This document shows positions 6,244 to 17,000 of a stretch of 35,353 nt of DNA, in pieces; position 1 is the stretch's first letter; every line of letters begins with the position of its first letter. The stretch lies in NCBI GenBank assembly GCA_900316435.1, contig ONCY01000011.1, positions 1 to 35,353 on the forward strand, given 5' to 3'. This stretch comes from an uncultured Eubacteriales bacterium (GTDB lineage Bacteria; Bacillota; Clostridia; Oscillospirales; Acutalibacteraceae). The position numbers were made by a program, and so were the translations under genes. The notes under the pieces were generated by a model. The model was given only the letters and a program-made list of their open reading frames with translations. It did no database searches and was not told where the DNA came from.

Positions 6244-9024
6244 TTATCCGATTTGAACGCCTGCGAATTCCGCGAGGAACCTTTGCATAAATGTAACGTC
6301 CTCGATGTTGATTTTGCCGTCGCGGTTAACGTCGGCGCACTTTTCAACTCTTGTTTTGTCAATGCCGTCAAATTCCGCAAGGTATCTTTGCAGGGCGGTA
6401 GCGTCCTCGATACTTACTTTGCCGTCGCCGGTTATGTCGCCGGGCATATAGTCGTCGGGCTCGCCGCCGAGCTTGACGTATATGCCGAAGAGGATAGCTT
6501 TATATTCGGTGTCCTCGGCGTTGATCATAGCGTAATTAAGGATACCATTATCGGTGAATGCGCCGTAGTATGAAAGCCCGGGCAGGTATTTGATATCGTA
6601 ATCAAAGATGTCGGTAAGGCGGAAGCTCTCCTTTGAGCCGTCCTTAAATGTCGCTTTTACAAGCATGTTCTGACCTGTCGGAGAGTAATCCTCAATTTCA
6701 ACGCTCTCGGCATAAGGCTGCTCTTCATAAACAACCTGCGGAACATCGCATGAAACGCCCGCAAATGTGAAGGTGAAGAAGGGTTTATATGTTTTGTAGT
6801 CATCTTCTTTATCATATGATTCTATAAACTGTGCGGTAAGACCGCCTACGTCAAAGCTTGCGCAAAACGGCTTAAGATAACTCATTGAGTAAGTGAGCAT
6901 ATCACGGGTGACGTCGACGACTGCCTTTTGACCGTCCTTGTAGGTTATTGTAACCTGGGCGCCGTCAAAGTCGGGCTCATAATACTGCGAGAATTTAGTG
7001 ATCTTGGGAGCCTTTGTTACCTTGACCGACTTAACCGGGCTTTCAACGACCTTAACGTTGAATTCAGCTGTTTTTCCCATGTAGGTAAGCGTATACGGAT
7101 TGTTGCCCAACACCTGACCGTCGTCGTTTGCGGGAGTTATGTCGATATAGTGACCGTCTATTTTATTGTTTTCGTCGATATCTTCGGCTGTGAACTTCTT
7201 TGAGGTTCCGTCGGTGTAGGATACTGTGAACGCAAGTCCTGTTAAGTCTGAGGGATAAAAGCGTTCATTTCCGCCGTATGCTTCATCGCCCAGAATATAC
7301 TCGCGTTTGGGGTTAGAGGTTATCTTGATCGACTTAACGGGGGAATCGACAATGTTGACGCGGAGGTTTGCTGAACGTCCGAAGAACGTAACGTTGATAA
7401 AGTTATCGCCGCCCTTTGTCCAGGGGTTTTCACCCTGTTTTGCGTGGTATGATACATAATCGCCGTCAATGTTTTCGTCAATATGAGCGTTCTTTACGGT
7501 TCCGTCGGTGTAGTGGATAACAACGGGGATCTTGTCGATATCGGGAGTGTAGTAGTAGAAATACTCAGCCTCGTCGTCGTCCTCTGTCCAGCGGGTATCC
7601 CAGTAACCGTCGGTGTTTTCATACAGGGTAAGCGCCTCTCCGTCGGGTATCTCAATATAGTCAACGGGGTTGGGTAATACCGTTACGGGAACGTCGACTG
7701 TGGCGCTCTGGTATTTGATAGTCAAATACTGTTTGCCGCCCAAAGTCCAGGGCTTATCTTCCTGAGTATCCGAGTGGGCGAAATAATAACCGTCAACGGA
7801 TTCGTCAATTCCTACAACCTTTGATGTGCCGTCCTTATAGTTGATGCGGATATCCGTATCTGACAAGTTTTTTATTACGTAGCAGAAGTATTCAATATCA
7901 TAATAGCCTGTAGCCGGGTTATACTTGGTTTCAATGTATCCGTCGTAATCCTCAATAACGCTGAAGCCGTCTTTGCCGACAAGCTCAATGCTTTCTACGG
8001 GGCTTTCTTCTATGGTGAGAAAGATGGATTTCTTAAAGCCGCAATACGTAAGGTAAGCCTCGTTGTTATCGCCTGCAGTGTAGTATTTGGAGCGGTCTTT
8101 CGCAAGCGCCCTGACATAATCATCGCCCCAGAAATCATTGATTTTCTTTTCTTCCGAGGAGCCGTCCTTATAGCGGACGATAACCGTGGTATCGTCAAGC
8201 TCTTCAAGGCTGTAGTCGAAGTACTTAACGTATTCGTCAAGCTCAAAGTCGTAGTAGCTGTCCCAGCTGCCTTTGCCTTCTTTTATAAGCTTGGGGAGCT
8301 CGCCTTTTACCTCAATGTCCTCAACGGGACTTTCAATTATTTCAATAGGCAGCATAACTGAGCAATCGCCAACGCTTAATTCAACGGAGTTGTCATCCTT
8401 AACGCTCCAGTAAAACGAATCGCCGCGCAGAGAAAGTCTGTTGTCATCAATGAATGACCAATCGGTAGTATAACCGTCCGACCAGGTGATTTGCAGTTCA
8501 AGTCCTGCAAGGTTAAGGTCGTCGGCAAGGGTTTCGGCATAATATTCGGTTTGGTCGGGCATTTTTGTGATCTCAAGCTTCTTAGCTGAAGCCGAGGTCT
8601 CAACGTAGACATTGTAATCCTCTAATTCGGCATTGGGCATTAAGCTGAGCTTTGCAAAAACAGGCTTGCCTGCCTCAAGCTCGGTTTTTAGCGAAAAATC
8701 ACTTGCATAACCCGATACTCCTCTGATGAACATTTCGTCCTCGTCAAGCAGCTCAAAATCGCAGTAAGTGTCTGCATTGGCGTTAAAAACGTAGCAGCCT
8801 GCTTCTTTGGGAACAAAAAGGAACGTAACGGAGCGGTCTTCTTCGGTAAAGTCGCCCTGAAATTCCGTGTTGAGATCAAGCTCTAACGGCTCGTTGTTTG
8901 TTCCTAAAGACTCAGTAAGCTCTGTTTGTGTGTCGGCAGCTGCCGAGGTACTGACTGCGCTGAGCGGAATAACCGCGCAAATCATCAGAACCGCAAGCAG
9001 AACCGAAATTAATTTTTTAAACAT
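6244..9024 (-). CDS. Large secreted Ig-like repeat protein with C-terminal dockerin
   Basis: 926 aa. The signal peptide is MFKKLISVLLAVLMICAV onward with cleavage near STSAAA; GGAGGTACGTT precedes the ATG. Residues about 45-150 resemble a PPC-like beta domain (FLFVPKEAGCYVFNANADTY). Then come about seven related beta-sandwich modules of 80-110 residues, each opening with a variant of SPVxSIxI (SPVEDIEVKG, SPVESIELVG, NPVDYIEI, SPVKSIKITS, SPVKSVKVTK) and containing a VxYxDGT strand (ITWSDGYTT, VRYKDGSSEE, INYKDGTSK, VSYTDGTSK). This matches bacterial Ig-like (Big) repeats. Residues about 862-923 are a dockerin with both calcium loops intact (GDITGDGKVSIED and ADVNRDGKINIED). No catalytic module is visible, so it is probably a structural or adhesive component docked onto a scaffoldin. 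It has its own promoter and terminator. Confidence 0.88.
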   Translation of the reverse strand: MFKKLISVLLAVLMICAVIPLSAVSTSAAADTQTELTESLGTNNEPLELDLNTEFQGDFTEEDRSVTFLFVPKEAGCYVFNANADTYCDFELLDEDEMFIRGVSGYASDFSLKTELEAGKPVFAKLSLMPNAELEDYNVYVETSASAKKLEITKMPDQTEYYAETLADDLNLAGLELQITWSDGYTTDWSFIDDNRLSLRGDSFYWSVKDDNSVELSVGDCSVMLPIEIIESPVEDIEVKGELPKLIKEGKGSWDSYYDFELDEYVKYFDYSLEELDDTTVIVRYKDGSSEEKKINDFWGDDYVRALAKDRSKYYTAGDNNEAYLTYCGFKKSIFLTIEESPVESIELVGKDGFSVIEDYDGYIETKYNPATGYYDIEYFCYVIKNLSDTDIRINYKDGTSKVVGIDESVDGYYFAHSDTQEDKPWTLGGKQYLTIKYQSATVDVPVTVLPNPVDYIEIPDGEALTLYENTDGYWDTRWTEDDDEAEYFYYYTPDIDKIPVVIHYTDGTVKNAHIDENIDGDYVSYHAKQGENPWTKGGDNFINVTFFGRSANLRVNIVDSPVKSIKITSNPKREYILGDEAYGGNERFYPSDLTGLAFTVSYTDGTSKKFTAEDIDENNKIDGHYIDITPANDDGQVLGNNPYTLTYMGKTAEFNVKVVESPVKSVKVTKAPKITKFSQYYEPDFDGAQVTITYKDGQKAVVDVTRDMLTYSMSYLKPFCASFDVGGLTAQFIESYDKEDDYKTYKPFFTFTFAGVSCDVPQVVYEEQPYAESVEIEDYSPTGQNMLVKATFKDGSKESFRLTDIFDYDIKYLPGLSYYGAFTDNGILNYAMINAEDTEYKAILFGIYVKLGGEPDDYMPGDITGDGKVSIEDATALQRYLAEFDGIDKTRVEKCADVNRDGKINIEDVTFMQRFLAEFAGVQIG

Positions 9025-9068
9025 AACGTACCTCCATAGTAATAGTATTAATATTTATATTTAATATA

Positions 9069-9097
9069 ATTATAGCGCAAAGTGGCATAGTTTTCAA
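9069..9097 (-). promoter_or_regulatory. Promoter of the 926-aa dockerin protein gene
   Basis: Minus strand: -35 TTGAAA (9097-9092), 17-nt spacer, -10 TATAAT (9074-9069). Confidence 0.75.
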
Positions 9098-9170
9098 GCA
9101 TATTGTCCAAAATACAAGCGGTTAATTTGTATAAATATTAAACCTGCGTTTTGGTTATTATGCTGTCCGA

Positions 9171-9204
9171 AATAAAAAGGCCGCGCCCCAAACGGAGCAC
9201 AGCC
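9171..9204 (-). terminator. Terminator of the lipid kinase gene
   Basis: Minus strand: 11-bp stem (9204-9194 with 9189-9179, allowing G-U pairs), 4-nt loop, then TTTTTATTTC. Confidence 0.82.
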
Positions 9205-9212
9205 AAAATGTT

Positions 9213-10115
9213 TTATGCGGTAAGAATTCTTTTTGGTACGATAAATTCCACAGCGTTCTGAAAGTTGTCTATAGCAATTGTCTTTACGGGTTCGCAGCGC
9301 TCACCGTCAAGCGACCACGCGGTTTCGTCCTCGCTCTCAAACCTGACATGCGAGGTGTGGAACAGTTCGATCCCGTCAGCCTTGTAAGTTCCCGTAATAA
9401 GGGCGCGTGCGGTGCGCCTTAGCATACCGAGGCTCGATGGCTTTTTAACAAGCAGAACCTCGTGTTTGCCGTCGGAAAGGCTGATGTCGTTTTTGTTGTA
9501 GTGCAGCATTCCGCCGATGGTGGTGGAGTTGCTTACGGCGCCGAAGATATATTTTCCGCGGCAGATCTCACCGTTTTGGTCATAAACCCTCATGCGGTGC
9601 GACTTGATCGAGGGCAGCTCCCTAAGGCTTTCAAAGATGTAAGCCAGCCTTCCGAAGCGGTTTTTAAGAACCTGCGGCGTCTTAAACGAGCTGTCCGAAA
9701 ACGCGCCGAATGAGGCGACATATACAAAGGCGCGGTTGTTCATTCTGCCTATGTCGAGCTTCTTTTTTGTGCCGTGGAATGTGTCGCGCATCGCCTTTGA
9801 AATATCCGTAGAAAGTCCCAGCGAGTCCGCAAAGTCATTGGTAGTTCCCGTGGGAAGATACGCTATGGGCGGACGGTTTTTTAGGGAGGAAAGGCCGTTT
9901 ACGGTTTCGTTAAGAGTTCCGTCGCCGCCAAGGCAGATAATAAGCTGATAAGCTCCCGCCATTTCGCGCGCTATGCTCTCGGCCTCGCGCGGCTTTTTGG
10001 TGACGATTACGTCGCAGTCGTAGTCGTGCAGCAAAAATTCTCTTCGCAGATAATCCGCCGAGCGCCCGCGCTTTGCCTTGCCCGCCTTGGGGTTAATAAT
10101 CATCAGCGCTTTCAT
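9213..10115 (-). CDS. Diacylglycerol kinase-family lipid kinase (DgkB/YegS type)
   Basis: 300 aa. It phosphorylates a lipid alcohol, probably diacylglycerol, with ATP at the inner face of the membrane. Motifs: N-terminal MIINPKAGKAKRG, the nucleotide-binding GGDGTLNE (residues 63-70), PTGTTNDFA (88-96), and near the C-terminus LSDGKHEVLLV and WSLDGE, the order found in DagK_cat proteins. The start at 10115 is set by CAGGAGGCAAC just upstream; the longer frame to 10166 would run through the promoter. The gene is monocistronic. In Gram-positive bacteria such kinases often recycle diacylglycerol released by lipoteichoic acid synthesis; that role is inferred, and sphingosine or undecaprenol specificity cannot be excluded. 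Confidence 0.9.
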   Translation of the reverse strand: MKALMIINPKAGKAKRGRSADYLRREFLLHDYDCDVIVTKKPREAESIAREMAGAYQLIICLGGDGTLNETVNGLSSLKNRPPIAYLPTGTTNDFADSLGLSTDISKAMRDTFHGTKKKLDIGRMNNRAFVYVASFGAFSDSSFKTPQVLKNRFGRLAYIFESLRELPSIKSHRMRVYDQNGEICRGKYIFGAVSNSTTIGGMLHYNKNDISLSDGKHEVLLVKKPSSLGMLRRTARALITGTYKADGIELFHTSHVRFESEDETAWSLDGERCEPVKTIAIDNFQNAVEFIVPKRILTA

Positions 10116-10153
10116 GTTGCCTCCTGTAGATGTTGCCTTATTTGATAAAACTA

Positions 10154-10182
10154 ATTTTAGCACCATTCAGAACAATATGCAA
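10154..10182 (-). promoter_or_regulatory. Promoter of the lipid kinase gene
   Basis: Minus strand: -35 TTGCAT (10182-10177), 17-nt spacer, -10 TAAAAT (10159-10154). Confidence 0.7.
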
Positions 10183-10287
10183 TAATTTTTGATGTTTTCT
10201 CATAAAAAAATACGCTGCGGACATAGCTGTATTTGGATTACAGGACTAAAAAAACAGAAAATAGTTTAATTTTTTTGGTGATAGTTT

Positions 10288-10316
10288 TTTAAGAATAAAA
10301 CTGTTTATGGTATTAT
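10288..10316 (+). promoter_or_regulatory. Possible extended -10 promoter of the giant surface protein
   Basis: TGGTATTAT provides an extended -10 (TATTAT at 10311-10316); the -35 is weak (TTTAAG at 10288-10293, 17-nt spacing). The leader to the ATG at 10376 would be about 55 nt. Confidence 0.4.
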
Positions 10317-10375
10317 TAATATGGTATATTGTTTTTGCTTCCTGCAAACCAAAATAAAAACTCAGGAGGACGATT

Positions 10376-11089
10376 ATGAAGAGGATAAAATCAAGGTTTT
10401 CCGCACGGGCATTGATGACGGTATTATTTGCCCTGGTATTTATGCTTGCCCTTTCTGGAGTAACTATTTACGCCGTAACGGTTGACGGCGCTCCGCTGTT
10501 TGCGGCAGTGGGCGCTCCGGCGGACAGTGAGCCCACGGGCGACGGAACCTATACAATCACCGTTAACGCGCACTTTGAAAGCGGCGTTTCGTCTGAAACT
10601 CAAAAGGTTGAGTGTTTTGCCGATGGCGCTACTGCTTCAGCCGCCGATTCCGGCACGATTGGCGACGGACAGAGCAAGGTGTTTACAATTCAGGAGAGCG
10701 ACGCAACGCCTACGCTTAACTTGAAGAATAACGCCTCGTCGCGCATTTCAAGCGTGACAATCAAAAACAGCGCCAACGCCGATCAGACGTACGCAAAATT
10801 CGGCGGCCAGAATTACTACAATAACTTTATTGAGAGCTGCAAGACTTCTCTTTTCGGCTATGTGGAGCTTCAGGGCGTAGGTGAGGATCTAACCGTCGAC
10901 GTCACCTATGATACCCCCGTGACCGTCAGCGATTTGGGCGTATATAACAACAACGCGAGCAATAAGTTCTATTCTGTCACCGTAGTCGCAAAAGGCTACG
11001 TTGCGGAGTCGGATATGTACCAGTATGTCAGCTTTAGCGACGTAGGACTTATATATAACCTTTCCAACGGGAAGATTCCGCAGGTATAA
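10376..11089 (+). CDS. Giant secreted repeat protein, 5' segment ending at an in-frame TAA
   Basis: 237 codons, beginning with a signal peptide or membrane anchor (MKRIKSRFSARALMTVLFAL, then the hydrophobic stretch VFMLALSGVTIYA). AGGAGGACGATT precedes the ATG. The rest is the first half of repeat unit A1 (landmarks TPTLNLKNNAS, NFIESCKTSLFGYVELQ, VTYDTPV). The frame stops at TAA 11087-11089, yet the same frame continues without a break to 17011, and the text on both sides of the stop matches repeat A2. The stop therefore interrupts a single gene of 2212 codons including stops. Taken literally, only an N-terminal fragment is exported. A point mutation, a base error or stop readthrough would each explain it. 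Confidence 0.8.
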   Translation: MKRIKSRFSARALMTVLFALVFMLALSGVTIYAVTVDGAPLFAAVGAPADSEPTGDGTYTITVNAHFESGVSSETQKVECFADGATASAADSGTIGDGQSKVFTIQESDATPTLNLKNNASSRISSVTIKNSANADQTYAKFGGQNYYNNFIESCKTSLFGYVELQGVGEDLTVDVTYDTPVTVSDLGVYNNNASNKFYSVTVVAKGYVAESDMYQYVSFSDVGLIYNLSNGKIPQV

Positions 11090-14000
11090 AGCTCATACAG
11101 CAGCTATTTAACCAATGTTTATAACCCCGGCCTCAGGTTCAAAGACGGCTCACAGATGACCGTGTACAGCTATAAGAATCCCCAGACTTTATCCTTTTAC
11201 GCAAATTCTTACAAAAATTATCCCTCTTATATTGAGAGCATAGAGCTTTACGACAACGCTACCGGAGCGCTTTTGCAGAATGAATTTCCGGCTGTTGGCA
11301 GGCGTTATTATGATAACGTATCACAGCCGGTGCAGTTTACTATTCCCGATAACGTAAACCGCGCCAATATCACCTATGTAGTTACCTACAGGCCGATTAG
11401 CTGCAATCCTTCTCAGCCGGGCGTTTCGGCGCATAATGTCACGGTTCACGGCACCTACGCCGCCGATGTTGCGGCTAATACCCAAACGGTAGGTTACTTT
11501 GCCGATACCTTTGTTGACACCCCATCCGATTCATATTCGCTGGCTGACAACGGCACGGCTGTGTTTAACGTCGGAACCGACACTACGCCTACGCTTAACC
11601 TTAAGAGTGACAGCAACGTCAGTATCTCAGCGGTACAGGTGCTTGACGCGCAGGGTAATGACATCACTGTTTCCGCTTTCGGCGCGGCTAAGTATTACAC
11701 TGATTTTATTGAGAGCTGCAAGACCTCGCGCTTCGGCTTTTTGGAGCTGCAGAACATCACCGGCGACGTTACGGTAAACGTCACTTACGATACGCCTGTA
11801 GCGGACGGAACATATAAAAACTCAAACAGCAATGCATATTCTGTCACTATCATCACCAAGGGCGACGTGGGTCCGTACTCTAAATCCTATGCGTTAGACT
11901 ATAAGTATCAGGATATAAACTGTGGAGGATATACTGTCTGTGAAAACGGGCAAATTGCAAACTCTACAAGCGGAAACGCGTACAACAGAGACGGCGGCTA
12001 TCATATGCGCGACGGAAGTCAGATGACGCGGTACTTTTACAGTTCCGGGTATAATTTTACAATTGATACGTCAAACTACGCGTATATAGATCATGCAACG
12101 GCTTACTTCAACGACGACGGAACCGAAGTCCCTGACAGCGCCTATTATGCAGTCGGAAACAATAACTATAAATTGAGCAACGCGATAGGTAAAAAGGTGT
12201 CGGCTTCTCAGATAATCCGTTTTACGGACGCAATAAAAGCAAATAACCAATATCGCAGCATCACAGTGGTAGTTACCTACAAGGAGCTTCAAAAAACCAC
12301 CGTTTATGCCAGCCTGACAAAGCAGCACTATTGTTATGGTTATTCCAGCAGTGACAACCCAACCGCCTTGCTGTTCAATACAAATGATGCAACTACCGCA
12401 TACCAGACTCTCAACTTCAATAGAATTACAAGTACTAACAGCACCTCAACCGTATATAAGCTTCAAGCCGGCGTCAAGGTAAAGGTTAAAAACATCTTTA
12501 ATATCGAGAACCGCCCGGTGGAAGCCACCCGTCCGCAGGAGTTGATCGACTATGTCAACAGCCGCATGACCTTTAACGGCATAGAGATCTACAAGGCGAG
12601 CAATTTCAGCCACAACTCCAACGCAACCGCAACTCTCGGCGACGCGGTTCCGTTTACAACCGAGACCGTCGGGGACGATACTTACTATGTATTCACCATG
12701 CCCGAATCAGGCGTGCGCATAATCCCAAAGTACACCGATCATCTCCGCGCCGTCGCCGTGATTTCCGGCGATAAATACAACGCTACCACAAACTATCTTG
12801 TTGACTATAACTACTCAAACAAGCGCGGCACGGCTGCCCTTGTCGGAGACGATGACAACTGGTTTATCAGCAATCACTGGTATAATGCGAACAGCAGCTA
12901 TACGTCAACAAGCTATAGCTCCTACAACTGGAGCGGCGGCCGGATGATGACGCTGGAAAACAGTACCTTCACCTTAACCGCGACGCCGGCGTCCTCAGAC
13001 TACATGGTCAAGGATATAAAAGCATACAAATTCAGTTACAACGGCAATAAGCAGTATAACGGTGTTCACTATTATAACGGAACAATGACATCCTGCAGCT
13101 GGTTGAGCTACAGCAACAGCGAGATCACCAATGAAGATATTACATCTTCGGTTATCAGTAACCTAAGCGATGCCGACAGCAACGGCGTGCGCACCTGCAC
13201 GGTTACGATCCCGAGCGGTCTTGACGTAGGCAACATAGCGATCTACGTCGATTTTGAGCCGGCGCAGACCATTACCTACAAGCACTTCCAATATGTAAAA
13301 GACTCCGCTTCAAACACTTTCAATCCCATTGTATATCTAAAGGGGATATTCGGCGGCAGCAACGCGGGTAACTCTTCGGTCACCGCCACAAACGGCGTCG
13401 ATATTGAGACCGCTGTATATGACGAAGACGGCGGATATCAGATCCTCACCTGTGAGCTCGGTGGCGGTTCCGGCAACGAATCTGCGCTGTATAACCGCAA
13501 TATGGTCTATACTCTCAAAAACTATGAAACCGACGCGGAACTTGTAAAATTCCGCATATACCGCGACCAGATCCTGCCAATGGGAAGCTATATCTCAAGC
13601 AATCTGGAGACTTACCTTGATTTAGCCAACTGCACCATTACGCCGTATTCAAACGCGACATACCCCTGTGAAACGGTGAGCCTGAAAATCAAGGTGCCTT
13701 CAAGCGGCGCGAAGCTTTGCTATGAGTCACAGCCGTTTTATATTCCCGTTACGATCAAGCAGTTTATTATCGACAAAAACGGAACCGCGAGCGAAGCGAC
13801 GTCAACCGATTTTGAGGTTTTGGCGGAGAAATATTACGCAAACACAGATAACCTTTCCGACGCCGCGAGGAACCGCCCGTTTACAAGCGGCGCGTCTGTC
13901 AGCGACCCCTACACCGTCGATACAAACGCTCAGGCTAACTGGACAAGCAGCTTCACCGCGGCAGGAACTCCTACTTCACGCTTTATGGAGGTGGAGAACG

Positions 14001-17000
14001 GCACATACTATCAGGGCATTAAGCTTACACCGCAAATGCTGCATCTTAACAGCTATATAATGGCGGACACTCCCATAACCGCGAAGGGACTTAATGACCG
14101 TACAGGGGCAAACGGCGTAAATCTTACCGTAACCGCTAACGAGGATGAAGGTTCATATCTTATTTCCTTCTCACCCTATTACAGCTACAGCCTCAACTGC
14201 AGCGGCGGAAGGAGCATTGAGATTTGCGTATACTATCAGCAAACCGATGATTATTACACGAACTTCTCTTATCAGGTAGACAATTCCCTCAGCGCCTTCA
14301 AACCAAGGACAACGCTCAAAGGCAGGATCCAGGGCGTGGCAAGCGGCACGGTTGAAGTTTCAAACGCGGCAAGAACCATAAGCACCCCTGCCTATGACAG
14401 TACCGTGGAGAATCCTTATCTGCTGACTGTTGAAATAGGCGGCGCAGGCAGCAACTCCAATTCCGCTTTTTATCAGGACAACCTGGTTTATACAGTAAAG
14501 GATTACAGCAACAATGCTCAATTGCTGAAATTCCGCGTATATCGGGATCAGATCATTCCGCTAACGGGATATACCATGTCGGACGTCGCCGAGTATATAG
14601 TGACCTCGGGCGACGACACCTACAGCTTTGAAACGGTTTCGGGCTATGAAGAAGTCTGCTCAAAGCTGACTATGAAGTTCAAGGTAAAGCGCAGCGGCCT
14701 GATACTTGTCTGCTCTCCTGAATACACCTATGTGCCCGTTACCGTAAAGCAGTACAAGCTCAATTCAGCGGGCGCTCCCATACAGCTCACCGCGTCAGAT
14801 ACCGACTTTGAAACGACGGTTACAAAGGCCGGCGGCGGAAACAATGATTTCGGAAAGAAAAAGTACTTTTATACCGCCGGCGTTATCACCGATACCTACG
14901 GCCTGAACGCGGCGCCGGATACGGATTTCGCCGATACCTATTCCATGTCGGGTGCGGCCGATACGCACTATATGTATCTTTCCGAAATAACTTCCTCGGG
15001 CGTTTATGTCGACCCGGTGGCTCCCGACGGCTATACGCTGGCGGCTATAGAGGGTATAGCGCTTAATAAGAGCGGCGCTGCAATCGACGACTACAGATAC
15101 AGGGACAGCTATATTTTCAATCCCTCAGGTTATTCAAACGGCAAAGGATACTCTATCGGCTACAGCTCAGGCACTTCTTACTTGCGCGGCGCGGGCGAAT
15201 TGGTAGTAAATATCTATTACCAGCCGACGACGCAATTTAAGGTAAAGCAGTCGATGGACGGCGTTTTGCAAAGCCAGACGCTCGGCGAAGTAGAGTTTAC
15301 CAACACCGCTGTTTCACTGCCTGCTATTCCTTACTACGCTTATAACAATGTGACCGACAATCACACCCTGACCGCCTATACCGAGTCGGGAGGCGATGTT
15401 GCCAACGACAATTATGAAATCAGCAAATCAGCCGACGGCAGCCGGTACGTCCTGACGATCAACGACGTAGTTACCGATAAATACATATTTATCCAGCTTG
15501 TCGGCAAAGAGCGGATCTACCTGTCCAATCTGCAGCTGAACCAGCAAATCAAGCTTATCGGCAGCGATAGTTACGTCGACTGTTATGAAGGCAACTACGG
15601 TTCGGTAACCGTGAACGGCACGCTTGACGGGGTGGAAAATCCGATGAATTTCGGTTCTGACTGCAGCAGCTATACATTGAGCGACGCCGCGACCGCCGAG
15701 GGTTCTGTCCGCAGCGACACAGCACTGACATTCAGCGCCGTACCGCCTGACGATGAGTATGTTGTAAAGGACATCATCGTAACCATCAACGGCGAGGACA
15801 TCAGCAGCTCTGTAAAGAGTTCGCTCAGCGAGGGCGTTTACACCGTAGGGCTTGCTCCCGACTCCGGCACAACCGTTATTACAGTGCGCTACGCTATAAA
15901 AACAACACCGTACACGCTTACGTACAAATATAACGGACGTAAAGGCGCCAATGACGGCAGTTACACGGGCGACGACGGCGAAAACGATCCCATGACCTAC
16001 ACAGTCGATGTTGAGCTGTATCCGGCAGATATTACAATTGACGGCAAGCCCACTCAAAGGGCAATTGCCGACCATGCTCCGGCTGTTGACGACATCTATA
16101 AGGACTGCAGATGGACGGTTACAAATACTGATTCCGATACAGTCAACTACAGCAAGGAGCAAAATGAAGTTACCGTAAACGCTGTGCAGAACGCGAAAAA
16201 GTATAAAGTCGAGTTCTTCTATGCTGCGGGAAATGAGGAAGCCGACGTTGTTCTTAATAATGTTAAGCTCAATTCGCTCGCGACGGATAATGAAGGCGAG
16301 TTTATTCAGGCGCCCGAAAAGAACGGCGATAACAATTTCGCTTACTGGAGTGTTTTAGAGAACGGCAAGGAAATCGCTCAGTGCTACAGCCGAAGCTTTA
16401 ACCTCCGCGTAACCGGCAACTATAAAATCTATGCCATGTACGGAGAAAGAGCCAATGTCATGTCGATCAGCGATCCGCGCTACACCCGTCAGCAGTACAC
16501 CTCAAACGGTACTCAGGTCGACAAGCTTCAGGTTGACTTCCTGCTGGCTTATATGGAAAGCAACGGTTTGCTGCTCAATTCCGAATTAGCGGAAGAAAAG
16601 GGCTATACTTCGGGAATTGTTGTTGAGTATTTCGATGATTGCAAAATCTCTAAAGATGACATTCCGGGCGGAACACTCACCGATGACGATAAGGCGAGTG
16701 TCACTCTTCCGGGCGTTAGCGCGGCTGCCATAAAGGCGTTTGCCGAATCAAGCGACAAAACCTCAACAAACGAAACTCAGCATCTGATGAAATACACTGT
16801 TTCCAACAGCTGCTACAACAACAAAAACCGTGTTGACCGCGTTATTAACTTCAGCAACAGCGAAGGCGCACGCCATATGGTATTCAGAGCGTATTACTAT
16901 GTTAGCCACGTTGTCAACGGACAAACGGTAACCGATCTGACCGATCCCGTAACGTTCTATCTTTACGACATAGGCAACTCGCAGACAAATGCCAGCACAG

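Noticed and set aside
15428..16162. 244-codon minus-strand frame within the giant gene
   Set aside because: It is antisense to a long coherent coding frame and has no promoter, ribosome site or recognisable domain.
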